Source: Cryptomeria japonica (lineage: Eukaryota; Streptophyta; Pinopsida; Cupressales; Cupressaceae). From it: DNA of 64,000 nucleotides. Of the stretch, positions 31,626-43,122 are shown piece after piece. Under the pieces are notes generated by a model. It saw only the letters and a list, made by a program, of their open reading frames with translations, had not been told where the DNA came from and searched no databases. The stretch lies in the NCBI RefSeq assembly GCF_030272615.1, contig NC_081414.1:527785137-527849136 (forward strand), given 5' to 3'. Positions within the stretch are counted from its first letter, which is position 1. Each line of letters begins with the position of its first letter. The translations under genes were made by a program, and so were the position numbers.

Positions 31626-32440
31626 TGTAGACACCTAAAATTGTCCTGTCTAATTAAATAAATATTTTTATTTATTTAATTATTTAAGCCTAATTCTTCT
31701 ATTAATTGAATAAATCTTTATTTATTTAATTAATTAATTTATCCTCTTCTAGCCTTATTTCTCATTTAAATAAATACTTTTATTTATTTAAATTACCCTT
31801 TTCCTAAATTAAATAAATATTTTATTTATTTAATTGATCCCATTTCTTCTATTAATTAAATGAATCTTTATTTATTTAATCAATTCATTAGCCTTTTCTA
31901 TCCATGACACATGTCATTCATCTCTTAATTCCTACACTACCTACCCTCTCATTATTTTCTTATTTTCTCTACGTACCCTTTAATCCTAGCCGACCATCTA
32001 TCTTTTACACCTCTCAATCTTATCCCTCCATTTCTTATAGTGTCTTCTATATAAGAAGATGCTTCCTTCATTATCCAATCTCCTAAGCATCCTAAGCATT
32101 CTAAGCATTCTATTTAGCTCCTAAGCATTCTAAGCATTCTAGCATTCGAACTTTCATATGTGATCAAGCTATCAACCACATTTCCGTTCTTTGTTGATCT
32201 CTTCTGCACACATAAAATCTGAGAGCAAATATATCAAGCAAGATCAATGGAGATAGGAAGAATGGAGATTCAAACCCTATTGGACATGTGATGGTATAAT
32301 CTTTGTGATTTTGTTGATTTACATTGTCTTAGGTAATCCTCATATGTTATGGTGGATCTTTGTTGTTGTTAGGCTAGGGTTTTATGGTTGAATCTATTCA
32401 GTCTTTCAATATTGCCATTATCCACTTTTCACCATAAACA
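31626..32440 (+). repeat. 3' LTR of Element D (815 bp)
   Basis: Collinear with 18991-19736, with an extra AT-rich segment near 31650-31695 and extra CTAAGCATT copies near 32095-32130. Ends ACCATAAACA before the ATGAC duplication. Confidence 0.93.
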
Positions 32441-32445
32441 ATGAC
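32441..32445. repeat. Target-site duplication of Element D, right copy
   Basis: ATGAC, identical to 18986-18990. Confidence 0.9.
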
Positions 32446-33551
32446 GAATCACCAAATCCTTAACTATCAAAGCAATTTCAAACACAAACCAATAAAAACT
32501 AACACAAGATAAGAATAAATTCAAATAAATGAAACTCCCTCATCCTGCATTGTAGCTTCCATTGTGCTTCTCCGAATTGTGCTTGTAGGTGGCTCTCAGG
32601 TATTGCACTGAGATTCCTGCATAGATTAGACAATTGTTTGAAGACTCTAATTCTAAATTGAATTGAAGAATGAGGTTGAATTTATTGATTTTCAACACAA
32701 AAGAGGTGAGAATTTGAACTCAAGCGTTGATTGATAGACAACTGAAATTGATTGATTTGTTAACTCATTTTGATTGATCTGTTAATAGGGTTGATTGAGG
32801 AGTCAACTAGATAGATTGGCTAGTGAATTGAATAGACTAGTCAGTTGACTGAGTTGAGGAATCAAATGACTGAATTGATTGGAGAGATAAGTGGATTGAT
32901 TGATCAGTAGACTGAATAGATGGATTAGAAGACTGAAATGATTGATTAGTCATAAAAAACTGATTTTGAGTGAAAATGAGAGATTGATGAGTTAACTGAT
33001 TTGATTAACCAGTCCTGATTTTAGCATGTGCTGTACGATTTTGAAATTGAATTTGATTTTCATTTTCAATTTGGATTTTAATTTGGTCTTTCGAATGCTG
33101 AAATGCACATGAAATTAACTAAAATTAAGATTTGATGAAATATGAATTTGGAAGAAATGAAATTAATTGAAATGAAGTGAAATTCGAATTTGGGCAAAAA
33201 TGAAATGCAATTAGATGGAATTATTTGGAATTCTAATTTGGGGATTTGGAAGAATTAAATTAATTAATTAAATAATTTAAATGAATTTATTTAATCATAA
33301 GAAATTGAATTAATTAAATAATAAAGATTATTTAACTAAGGAAAATGTCGCAATTAATTAAATAATTGATATTTAATTAATAATTGTAGGGTTAATTGAT
33401 TAAATGATGAAATGATAAGAATTTGATGATTAGAAATGTTAAATGTGATGATCAGAAGAAATATTTAATTTAATTAAATAATTAAAAAATTACTTAATTA
33501 AATAGACGAATAATTAGTGTAGAATTAATCAGAAATTTTTAGGTGTCTACA
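32446..33551 (-). repeat. LTR-like remnant, minus orientation, hit by Element D
   Basis: On the minus strand the right edge reads TGTAGACACCTAAAAATT at 33551, sharing its first 15 bases with the Element D LTR, but the body differs. It contains AATTAATTAAATAA-rich DNA (33240-33540) and short TTGATTGATT/GACTGA imperfect repeats (32700-32960). It may be the LTR of a related family into which Element D inserted. The other end is not identifiable. Confidence 0.4.
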
Positions 33552-35086
33552 GGTGTCTATTAGTACATGTGAAATTTATTAATGAACTTTTAGTTATCAT
33601 TTTTTTGGTTTTTTTTTAAATTAGTAATTAAGAAGTTGAGTAAGAAAGTAGTGAATGGTATGAATGGTAATTGATGTACCTTGTTTTTAAAAAATAAAAA
33701 TAAAATTATATTTAGGCTGAAATGCACCGACCGAGTTACACGATGGAGGGTCAATATAGTTTAAAAACCATGCAAGATGATTACATGTCTTTGGGCCGTC
33801 AGATATATTTCTTTCTTTTTCCCAAATTATTTCTTTTCAATTTCTTCTACCGTAGAAATAGGGCATCATACAATCCTTTTGTTCGAGCCTAGGGTACCGA
33901 GAAGCCATAAATTACTACCATCTCGAGAAAGGGGAAAATTGCAGGTAATTCTTTTTTTTTTTTTATATTTATTTATTCGCGATTCATATGGGATGGATGC
34001 ACCCGCATGTTTGTGTGGATAACACCTCACAACCCGCATGAAAAGTGGAAGAGAGCACCTATAAGAGGTAAAGTGTTTAGTATGTTTGTGGGCTACTTTG
34101 TTAATTATAATAAAATTTATTAATATTTAATTAAATAAAAAATTATTATTATTAAAATATATTTATTTATAATAAAATTTAATTTTAAAATATAAAGATA
34201 AGTATTTTATTAGTAAATAAGTTAAAGATATATATAATATTTTATTAATGAATTTATTATATTTAATATTTTTAAAATGATAATATAGATAATATTTTAT
34301 GATTTAAATTGTTTATTAAATAGTCTTAAATTTGTTATTCAAATTAAATATATCTACTTATTATTATATATCATATTTAATTTAATATAATGTAAATTAT
34401 TAAATATATTTTGAAAGATATTATATTATTAAAATGTTATGTTTATATTAGTTATGTTATATTTTAATGTGTTTGCAATTTATTTATTAGTAGTAATAGC
34501 GAGTTTACATTTCATGTAATGTTTAATTGTTGAATATTAAGTAGCATACATATATTTAATAAATATATATAAATTATCATGAAAGAGACAATTATCAAGA
34601 CTTCTATTTATATTTTTCACTAATCCAATTAAATAATACATCTTTAATAATTGTAACAAACCCTTACACTATGATTATATTATTTTATCAATGTGAATAT
34701 TTTAATAATAGTTTAAAAAAAATTACATTGTATAGTATTTTAAATTTAGAAATCATTTTCAGTTAAATCATTAACCATAAAAAATGTCACCCCTTTAAAA
34801 TTACTTCAATGTTAAAACCTTATTGATTTTAAATCAATTATAATTTGTTAATATTTGAATAAAATATTCAAATTAAAATATCTAAAACACAAACAATTCT
34901 CTCTTTTATGCCAATGCTTCACTTCACCACTTCACTATTACGCATGCTATAAATTCTCAAATATGTCTCTCACGATCACTATTTCTTCTTAGGTAATGAT
35001 GCACTAAAAGGAAGGTTGGTGAATTCTCAATGCACAAACATATTGGCAATCAAATCATTCAAGGGCTCTGTAAAATGGACGTCATC
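33552..35086. other. Very AT-rich DNA without recognised gene
   Basis: 34100-34880 is extremely AT-rich with no open frames of note. The 81-codon stretch at 33777-34022 has no recognisable motif. Confidence 0.5.
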
Positions 35087-35689
35087 TCAATTCCCATACT
35101 TATTTGGATCTACAAATGGTGTTGCTTTGTGAGCACTAACATGACTTGGATCAAGTTTGCCATAGGTAACAAAAATATCAAAATTATAAGTACCCCCAAT
35201 AGCTCCATAGTAGGCTCTCTTTGTATTATCAAATCCTACATAAATGCAAACACACATATAATTAGTAATAAACTCTGGTAAAAAATCTTCAAAACACATG
35301 CATTGATATGTATGTAAATATGGCATACCATATTGACTTGAGTTCAAAATGACCTTGTTGTATGAACTATTATAATTTTCATACACAATTGATGTGTTGG
35401 GATGTGTTTGAGTTTGTTTTTTCACTCTTATAATGCATCCAAGTTGATCTTGATCTTCGATGGAGCCTAAAGACATTGGCATTGGCAAGTAACCTGTGAG
35501 AAGCATTTCTTCTTCTAACAATGTGAGAAGCATTTCTTCTTCTAACAATGTGAGAAGCATTTCTTCTTCTAACAATGTGAGAAGCATTTCTTCTTCTAAC
35601 AATGTGAGAAGCATTTCTTCTTCTAACAATGTGAGAAGCATTTCTTCTTCTAACATATATGTTGTTCCTCCTTGAATTAATGTCAACAT
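35087..35689 (-). CDS. Hypothetical ORF with six 9-residue N-terminal repeats, weakly neprosin-like
   Basis: 200 codons. Residues about 12-65 are six copies of a 9-residue unit (EEEMLLTLL), encoded by a 27-bp tandem array at 35496-35656. Without the array the N-terminus would be about 50 residues shorter. The C-terminal half has GCIIRVKKQTQ, RAYYGAIGGTYNF and VDPNKYGN, which loosely resemble the start of the neprosin (DUF239) domain: GTIPIRR, KYYGA and a later YGD. If so, the domain is truncated before its conserved half. Expression and start are uncertain and it may be a pseudogene. Confidence 0.35.
   Translation of the reverse strand: MLTLIQGGTTYMLEEEMLLTLLEEEMLLTLLEEEMLLTLLEEEMLLTLLEEEMLLTLLEEEMLLTGYLPMPMSLGSIEDQDQLGCIIRVKKQTQTHPNTSIVYENYNSSYNKVILNSSQYGMPYLHTYQCMCFEDFLPEFITNYMCVCIYVGFDNTKRAYYGAIGGTYNFDIFVTYGKLDPSHVSAHKATPFVDPNKYGN
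35496..35656. repeat. 27-bp tandem repeat, six copies
   Basis: GTGAGAAGCATTTCTTCTTC plus TAACAAT, starting at 35496, 35523, 35550, 35577, 35604 and 35631. The copies are essentially identical, implying recent expansion, and the unit length keeps the frame open. Confidence 0.95.
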
Positions 35690-35878
35690 TTATTTTTTGT
35701 TAAATAGCTATTGAAGACAAAATACCAATCAATACTTGAGGGTTCTCAATTTAAAGGATAAAAAACTTGTCTTATTGATTCAAAAAGGAAGGTTGTTGAA
35801 TTTCAAGTGTTTGTGGATAACAAAATTGTGTTCTGTCAACATAAGGATAAAAAACAATCTCCCTTTGTCACTCCTTCC

Positions 35879-36470
35879 TTGTACCTCTCTCTCTCTCTCC
35901 TTTTTAGTTTTCTATATCTTTTTTTGTTTGTCTCTTTATGTTTATCTCTCTCTACCCCCCTCTCTATATTTCCTCTTATCTATATCTTTCTATCACTCTA
36001 TCTCACTGTCCATATATCTCTCTATCTCTCCCTCTACTCTCTTTATCTCTCTATTTGTCACTATCATCCTCTCTTACTTTATCTTGATCTCTACCTATAT
36101 TATTCTCTCTCCCCATCTATCCATCTCTCTATCTTTATCTCTCTCTCTAACTCTCTTTATCTCTCTATTTGTCTCCATCATCCTCTCTTGCTTTATCTTG
36201 ATCTCTACCTATATTATTCTCTCTCCCCCTCTATCTCTAGACATAACTCCTTCTCTCTATCCATATCTCTCCCTCTCCCTCTTCATATACCTTCATATCT
36301 ATATATCTTTGTCTCTCAAGCTCTATATCTTCATATTTCTTCTTCCATATCTCCCTCTATCTCTATCCCTATCTCTATCTCTATCTCTATCTCTATCTCT
36401 ATCTCTGTCTCTATCTCTATCTCAATCTCATTATCTCTTCCTCTCTCTACCCCTATATCTCGATCTACCA
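35879..36470. repeat. CT-rich low-complexity tract with (TCTATC)n core
   Basis: Pyrimidine-rich on the plus strand. The purest part is the (CTCTAT)n run at about 36352-36428. The two overlapping long open stretches across it (Ser/Leu/Tyr only) are products of base composition, not genes. Confidence 0.9.
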
Positions 36471-37086
36471 CGAACAACACAAATGCTTACAAAAAAGAAA
36501 CCGAATTTTTTTCATACTTGACCTTCCACAATTCTTCGACGGACCCAAGGTGCAATGGCTAGTTTATCCTAAACACAAAATTGCTGCTTTTACATAAAGG
36601 AGATGCCTTTTCTTCATGTTAAAAACAAGAGCTACATTTTTAAATTCCTTAAAATAAACCGCTTGAAGCCCAAAACCTCTTCAAATAATTTTAAGCTAAA
36701 AAACCCTACAAACCTTGATCACAAAAGATCAGATAGAAATATGTGGCTCATCACACACATTTCCATGTTCTTCCATTGCTAGAGTATAAATAAATTATCA
36801 GTGAACATCATTATCAATACCCACAAGTAAGTTCTACTTTCATGCGTTGTTTCCAGTTGCAGTGACAAAGTTATGCATGGGTTTACTTAATTTTCTTAGC
36901 TAAAACTTTTTTTAGTTTTTGTTTTTGGTTCATTTCAAGTGAAAGATCCTCCTAAATGGTTGAACCTTTTATGTGTAATCAAGTGTTTGAATCTATACTT
37001 ATGCAGGCAAATTTTGTTGAAATAACACCACCTAATTTTTTAAAATGTGAATAGGCATTGATTGGTAAGAGATAGTTGAGGGAATG
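36471..37086. other. Noncoding DNA upstream of the F-box/kelch locus
   Basis: No motif was recognised. It may hold the promoter or 5' UTR of the adjacent gene. Confidence 0.35.
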
Positions 37087-37449
37087 AGCATGGATCGACT
37101 ATTTTTGTCTAAAAAATCTAAAGGTACAATCACAATGGACAAAGATTGTGCTAAAGTTGATGTTGATGGATATTCAAATGGTGGCTAGGAAAAGATATAC
37201 ACAAGGCTTCCATTGCAGCCTATATGCATTATGGCTTATCTTCTAGAGATTTTTCTCTAATGCCCAATGGCTACTCATGGCTGGTTTTTGGCAATCGACA
37301 TGAAAAATGTATGGACTACTGCTTCCTAAGGCAATCTTGGGAGAATATTTCTCTTTCCTTTCTGCATGAAGCTAACTCCAACAAAGGTGTTTGTAGATTT
37401 TACTATGGATCAGGAACAGGGCCACGATTGCTTAAAAAGGGTACACTTC
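37087..37449 (+). pseudogene. F-box/kelch-like gene, 5' part, split by Element E
   Basis: One frame reads KIYTRLPLQP (about 37189-37220), resembling the LPL core of a plant F-box. A second frame from 37224 continues SSRDFSLMPNGYSWLVFGNR, then CFLRQSWENISLSFLHEANS and ends GPRLLKKGTL at the insertion. This layout matches plant F-box/kelch proteins, where the F-box is followed by a WLVFG-type stretch before the kelch repeats. A TGA at 37164 and the change of frame mean the F-box itself is degraded in this copy, or lies on an exon I cannot place. F-box proteins are substrate adaptors of SCF ubiquitin ligases. Confidence 0.6.
37445..37449. repeat. Target-site duplication of Element E, left copy
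   Basis: ACTTC, repeated exactly at 46465-46469. Confidence 0.92.
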
Positions 37450-39232
37450 TGTTGGAAGTGAATTGACTCTAAGAGGGGGGGGTGTGAATCAGAGGCAATA
37501 GAAATTTTGACTCATCTTGCACAAAAACAAAAATTGTTCACACTTGAACTTGGAGAAGGATTGAATCTTATTACATCATGTATTTATGACCATTCAATAC
37601 AAATAGATTGATTTAACTTTTAAAGCTTATAACAGAAACCGACTCTTGCAAGAACAAGTTTGATCATTACATATACTGCATCATTGAAAATAACAATGAA
37701 CAGTTTTGCACTTTGACTAAGATAATTAACATGACATGCTTGGGATCAAAATGACAAAAGAAATGCAGATAATAGAACTCATGAAAGAGACAAAGATAAA
37801 CATATCAGAGCAGTCTAATGAGGCAGAGTAAAGCACTTAACACATGACACAAAGATTTTCATGAGTGGAAAACCCTCTTGGGGTAGAAAAACCACTCGGT
37901 AAAATTTCTTTTATTATCTTGAAGAGTACCAACTCAGTACACTTTTTTTGAAGTCTCAAACTTCAAGGAGCACCAGCCCCCTATGTTTCATACAACTTCA
38001 GAAAACCATCTCAAGTTACAGTCACTGGTAAACTTATAATTGCACTATAGTTTGCAATCACAAAATTATCAATGAATGGAACGAGTTTGATATAACTGTA
38101 TCGTGCAATTATTCCAGCTACAAAAATTATCAATAAATCTTTTTAGATCTCTGTATAACAACTAGAGAGTACAATCTCAATCTCAACCAGAGAGAGTAAT
38201 CTCAATCTCTATAAAAATATCAATGCTCTGTTTTTAACCAGATTCTATGTGCTTGTTATAATAGTTATGCACAAAACAAAACTCTGTTACTATGATTTTA
38301 TGCTCTGTATTTTTCAATGAAATCTGTAAAAAATTTCTGTCTCAGGTATAACTATATATAACAGAAAAATGTCTGTCATGAATGTCTTCAACCATAACCC
38401 TCGTATAAGGTTAGGAAACCCTAACTAGGGTTTATACTAAAGACTAAAATGTAACATGTTAATCATACAAAATAACTGTTCGAGATACAACTGTCTCATT
38501 TTTCCTTTTCCAAAAACAGAAAACTTCTTGCAATGTCTTTTTATTTGGCTTTCGAAGAATATCGAAACTTAGGAAAAACATTATTGTTTTTCATTTCTCA
38601 AATTATGACAAACCAAAAATAAACTGGAAACCGTTCTTATAAATTTTTTTTGTATTTCTGTTTCTTAAAAAAACGTTTTTCTCTTTCCATTTACCATTTA
38701 CCCTTCTAGATTTCACGAAGAAACTGCAATAATAAGAAAGATGTTACCTGTTTCTCAAAGATATGCACCTAGGCAAATTGACCCGAAAAATATGCACATA
38801 ATCCCAACAATATCATCCATACAAAGCATCATTTGAATCACCATTTCCTGTAGATAAATATATCTGAGACCCATAAAAAATATCGACCAAAAAATCCCTC
38901 TGTAACGGCCTGAGAAATGTTCACGGCGGCAAGCATGGGCCAGGGTTCACAAAACTCAACCAGAGAAAAGCTTTCGAAAGAGTTTTAATTGACTTCCAAC
39001 AAAATACTTTTGTTTTATTTTAACGCTTGTTTGAAATCTGCATCTTAAAAAATATCAACCAAAGTCACTTGAAAATGCCACCTCATCTTCATGTCATCGC
39101 ACTAAGAGGACCCACATCATATATTTGCTGGCAGTACTGAACCAAAACATTTTACAAATATATTACAAGTTGCCGATAACAAGACCAATTAAATGGCACC
39201 CTTTTTGTCACCAAGGACAACTAAGGGTAACA
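37450..39232 (-). repeat. 3' LTR of Element E (1783 bp)
   Basis: Plus-strand left edge TGTTGGAAGTGAATTG, right edge CTAAGGGTAACA. Contains TATATATA at 38353-38360 (minus: TATATATAG). About 145 bp at 38941-39085 are absent from the other LTR. Confidence 0.93.
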
Positions 39233-39244
39233 AACTCCCCCTTT
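39233..39244 (-). promoter_or_regulatory. Polypurine tract of Element E
   Basis: The minus strand reads AAAGGGGGAGTT directly before the 3' LTR. Further tracts of the same kind (AAAAAAGGGGGAGA near 39918-39931 and GAGGGGGAGC near 39982-39991) lie upstream, as reported for Sireviruses. Confidence 0.8.
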
Positions 39245-39639
39245 GTCCTTGATGGCAAAAATCATGCCATCATTGACTTGTACATGCCTTTTAGCTAACA
39301 GAGACCAGAAATGTGAGATGCACCAAAACCAAAGCAAATTTATGACCATGAAAAATCTGTCAATATCTGTCACATAATGAATTTGTCAATTCACATATGT
39401 AAAACTGTATCTGTAGTGAACAATGAACCTGACAATAATTCTAAGACATAATGAACCTGTCACTATCACAAATGTCAGAATATGCCACAGATAATGTGCC
39501 GAAAATGCCAAGTAAGAAGTCACTGTTATTGATGATAATGATAAAAAAACAATCAAATGAACCTGTTAACTGTCCATAAGAACAAATGTAATGATGTAAA
39601 TGTAAATTGTTAAATGCCACTGCCACTGTCATCAATCAA

Positions 39640-39915
39640 TGAATTACCAATATGTAACCAATCTGTCAATGATGACCAATCAGAACCAACTGAAATATGA
39701 CTGTAACTAATCTGTCAATGATGAGCAATTAAAAACAACTGAAATATGAATGAAAACCAACCAACCAATGATAAGAACTTGTAACCAATTTGTCAAGGAT
39801 GATCAATTTATCAATTATGTAACTTGTCAATGATGCCAAACTTAACCAATCTGTCAAGGATGATCATTTTATCAATTATGTAACTCAATTATGTAACCTG
39901 TTAATGATGCCAAAC
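39640..39915. repeat. Degenerate ~60-bp repeats before the 3' LTR of Element E
   Basis: Repeated words AACCAATCTGTCAATGATG and ATCAATTATGTAAC in imperfect tandem. Noncoding. Confidence 0.6.
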
Positions 39916-40001
39916 TATCTCCCCCTTTTTTGTCACAAGGACAAAGGGTAAAGCAACGGATTGCTGCTTGTGGAGAGCAAAGCTCCCCCTCAATTCGTGC
40001 A

Positions 40002-42945
40002 TTAGTTGGAGACAAGAGCAGATTGAGAAAGTACTCCCAACCTGTCCCTCAACTGTTCAGAAGCTTCCTTAGACAGAGCTTTTGTGAAAATGTCAACCAC
40101 TTGTGCCTGGGAAGGTACATACAAAACTTGAAATTCATTAGCCAACACTCGTTCTCCCAGAAATAATAATTTAATAGCAACATGTTTAGTATGAGAGTGC
40201 ATTATAGGATTCTTGAAAAGACTGATGGCACTGGTATTATCACATAAAATAAAGATGGGCTTATCAACTATAACACCCATGTCAACAAGTTGATGAGACA
40301 TCCAGATTAACTGGGTACAACAAGCAATTGCTGCAATATATTCAGATTCGACAGTTGATAAAGTGACACATTCTTGCTTTTTGTTGTGCCAGGCAACAAG
40401 ACGATCTCCTAGAAAGAAAGCTGCACCACTGGTGCTTCTTCTATCATCTATACATCCAGCCCAGTTAGCATTCGTAAAACCAACAAGAGTGAAATCATTA
40501 TTTCAGGGATACCATAAACCATAATCTAAAGTACCTTGAATGTACTTGAAATTCTTTTCATAGCTGTCAAATGAGATTGTTTAGGGGTAGACTGAAATCG
40601 TGAAACCAAATAGACTGCATGCATTAAATCAGGCCTAGATGCAGTTAAATAAAGCAGGCTGCCTATCATTGATCTATACTTAGATTGATTGACCTCAGGT
40701 GAGTCATCTGACTTGGTCAATTTACAACTAGTCTCCATTGGAGTACTAACAGGTTTGCAATCTGTCATATTGAACTTCTTTAGCATTTCTTTTGCATATT
40801 TGGTTTGTGACAGAAAAATGCCTTGTTCAAGCTGCATTACTTGAAGACCAAGAAAGAAGGTTAATTCACCCAACATGGACATTTCAAATTCAGATTCCAT
40901 GAGTTTTGAAAACTTTTTGGACAAGGAATCATTATTGTAGCCAAAAATGATATCATCCACATATACCTCAACAACTAAAATATCATTACCTTCAACTTTG
41001 ACATATAAGTTACTATCAACTCCACCTCTAGTAAATCCATTTGCTGTAAGGTGGGCATCTAACCTGGAGTACCAAGCTCTTGGAGCTTGTTTAAGGCCAT
41101 ATAGAGCCTTTTTCAACCTGTATACATAATCAGGTTTATCTGCAGAGACAAACCCTTCTGGCTATTCCATATATACCTCTTCATCAAGATAACCATTAGG
41201 AATTTTGTTTTAACATTCATTTGATAAATTTTAAAAATTTTATAATAGGAGTATGCCAGAAATATTCATATTGACTCTAGCCTAGCAACGGGTGCAAATG
41301 TTTCACCAAAATCTATACCTTCTTGCTGTGCATAACCTTTAAAAACAAAGCATGCTTTATTCCTAAATACTTTACCAGATTCATCAAGTTTATTTCTGAA
41401 AATCCATTTACCCCCTATAACATTTTTATCATCTGGTCTAGGCACTAGTTCCCAGGTTTTATTCTTTTCTATTTGACTGATTTCATCTTTCATTGCATTC
41501 AGCCAACAATCATCAACAAGAGCTTCAGAAATAGATTTAGGTTCAAAATCAATTACCAAATAGTAATGCTCAGCCATTTGAGCTTGTTCACTAGTTTTTG
41601 CTCTTCTCCTAGTCAAGATTCCTACATCCAATTCACCAATAACTTGACTTTGACGATGTCTTTTAGTAATGATTCTAGAGGGTGTATGCAAGGGAATTTC
41701 TGCTTTAGGACTTGGTGGAAGACTCTTTTCATTTGTAATTTCTGCTTTAGCAGATTTAGGAACTTGTTCCAGTCTTATTGGAATATCCTCTTCAACATCC
41801 TCCATACCATCACTTAAAAGGAATTGCTCATCAAATCTTACATTAATAGTTTCAACAATTTTGTTCAATCTATTATTGAAACACCTATAAGCTTTGCTAT
41901 GAGTAGAGTATCCAAGAAAGATACCCTCATCGGTCTTAGCATCAAAGCTTCCTAGATTCTCTTCATCTCTTTTTATATAACATTTGCAACCAAAAATCTT
42001 GAAATACTTAATTGAAGCAGCTTTACCATACCAGAGTTCATAAGGAGTAAAGGTAGATTTTACCCTGATTTGCACACGATTCAAAATATAAACAGCTGTG
42101 TGAATAGCTTCTTTCCAATATCTGTTTGGTAGATTTGCCTCGTTAAGCATTGTGCAAGCCATTTCTTTGACTGTTCTGTTTTTCCTCTCAACCACCCCAT
42201 TTTGTTGAGGTGTCCGGGCAACAACATATTGTCTTTTAATTCCATTTTTTTCACAATAATCAATAAACTCTTGTGATGTAAACTCACCACCCTTGTCAGA
42301 TCTTAAACATTTGAGCTTTAAATCAATTTCACGTTCAACCATTTTTCTGAAAATTTTAAATCTGTCAAATGCTTCAGATATGTGTTTGAGAAAAGTGACC
42401 CATACCATTCTTGTATAATCATCCACAAAAAGCATGAGGTATTTTTCTCCATTGATGGATTGTGTCCTAGTTGGACCATATAAATTTGTGTGAACAAGTT
42501 GTAAAGGTCTAGTAGAAGAGTGTTCTTTAGATTTAAAAGATACTTTTGTCTGTTTACCTTTCAAACACTCTTTGCACACAGAGTTTGTTGGTTTACTCAA
42601 AATGGGTAAGCCTCTGACATTCTGATTCTTGCTGATTCGAACCAAATTATCAAAGTTCACATGTCCCAAGCGCTTGTGCCACAACCAGTTTTCCTCTACT
42701 TGACCCATAAGACACATGCCTTCATCAATTTCACAGTTTGTGGAGTCAAGCAAGTTGTAAACATTGCCAATTGTTCTCAAACCAACAGCTATAATTTTAC
42801 CAGACTTAGTTTTGATAGCACAACCTTGAGAAGTAAAGGACACATTATAACCACTATCACAAATCTGACTAACACTTAGCAGGTTGTGTTTCAATCCTTC
42901 AACAAAATACACATCATGTATTGGAGTATCATCATTCAATAACAA
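40002..42945 (-). pseudogene. Integrase, reverse transcriptase and RNase H of Element E
   Basis: Pieces 42945-41266, 41116-40526 and 40301-40002 follow each other in copia order. Integrase: WHKRLGH...C..C finger, then VHTNLYGP, RSDKGGEFTS and QQNGVVERKN. The first catalytic Asp is Asn (AAT, 42484-42486). RT: GKWIFRNKLD, ALYGLKQAPRAWY and the catalytic VYVDDIIFG. RNase H: TNANWAGCIDDRRSTSG with Asn for both usual Asp residues (40464-40472), then TLSTVESEYIA and LCDNTSAISLFKNP. Frameshifts lie near 41266-41116 and 40526. These enzymes would copy and insert the element; this copy could not. Confidence 0.9.
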
Positions 42946-43122
42946 TGTACCCTTACCTCTGACAAAAGCTCTTGAATTATCCCCAAATCTTACAAAACCT
43001 CCATCAAAGTTTTCAAAATGAAGAAATTTATTTTTGTCTCATGTCATATGGTGTGAACAGCCACTGTCCAACACCCACAATGACTTTTTACTTGAAATAA
43101 ATGCAGTTTGCACTATCATAGA
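42946..43122 (-). pseudogene. Protease of Element E
   Basis: In frame with the integrase piece: SLWVLDSGCSHHMT, then a TGA where Gly is usual, then DKNKFLHFENF and FGDNSRAFVRGKGTL. The catalytic D-S-G is intact (about 43064-43072). This is the copia aspartic protease that cuts the polyprotein. Confidence 0.8.

Larger units (their letters stand above)
18991..32440 (+). mobile_element. Element D: complete non-autonomous Ty3/gypsy (OTA-type) retrotransposon, 13.45 kb
   Basis: Two LTRs (18991-19736 and 31626-32440) share TGTAGACACC starts and AACA ends and are flanked by ATGAC. Internal order: primer site, 2.7-kb repeat-rich leader, gag-protease (22457-25906), integrase tail (to 26602), noncoding DNA, an antisense PMD gene (31298-28343) and a polypurine tract. 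Reverse transcriptase, RNase H and the integrase core are absent, so movement must depend on another element's enzymes. The LTRs look about 95% alike by eye in their alignable parts, with two larger indels. Confidence 0.93.

Noticed and set aside
35736-36562. Two overlapping open frames of 250-261 codons
   Set aside because: They are translations of a CT-rich microsatellite, composed mostly of Ser, Leu, Tyr and Ile, with no domain.
41473-41890. Plus-strand ORFs opposite Element E pol
   Set aside because: Shadows of the minus-strand integrase/RT coding sequence.
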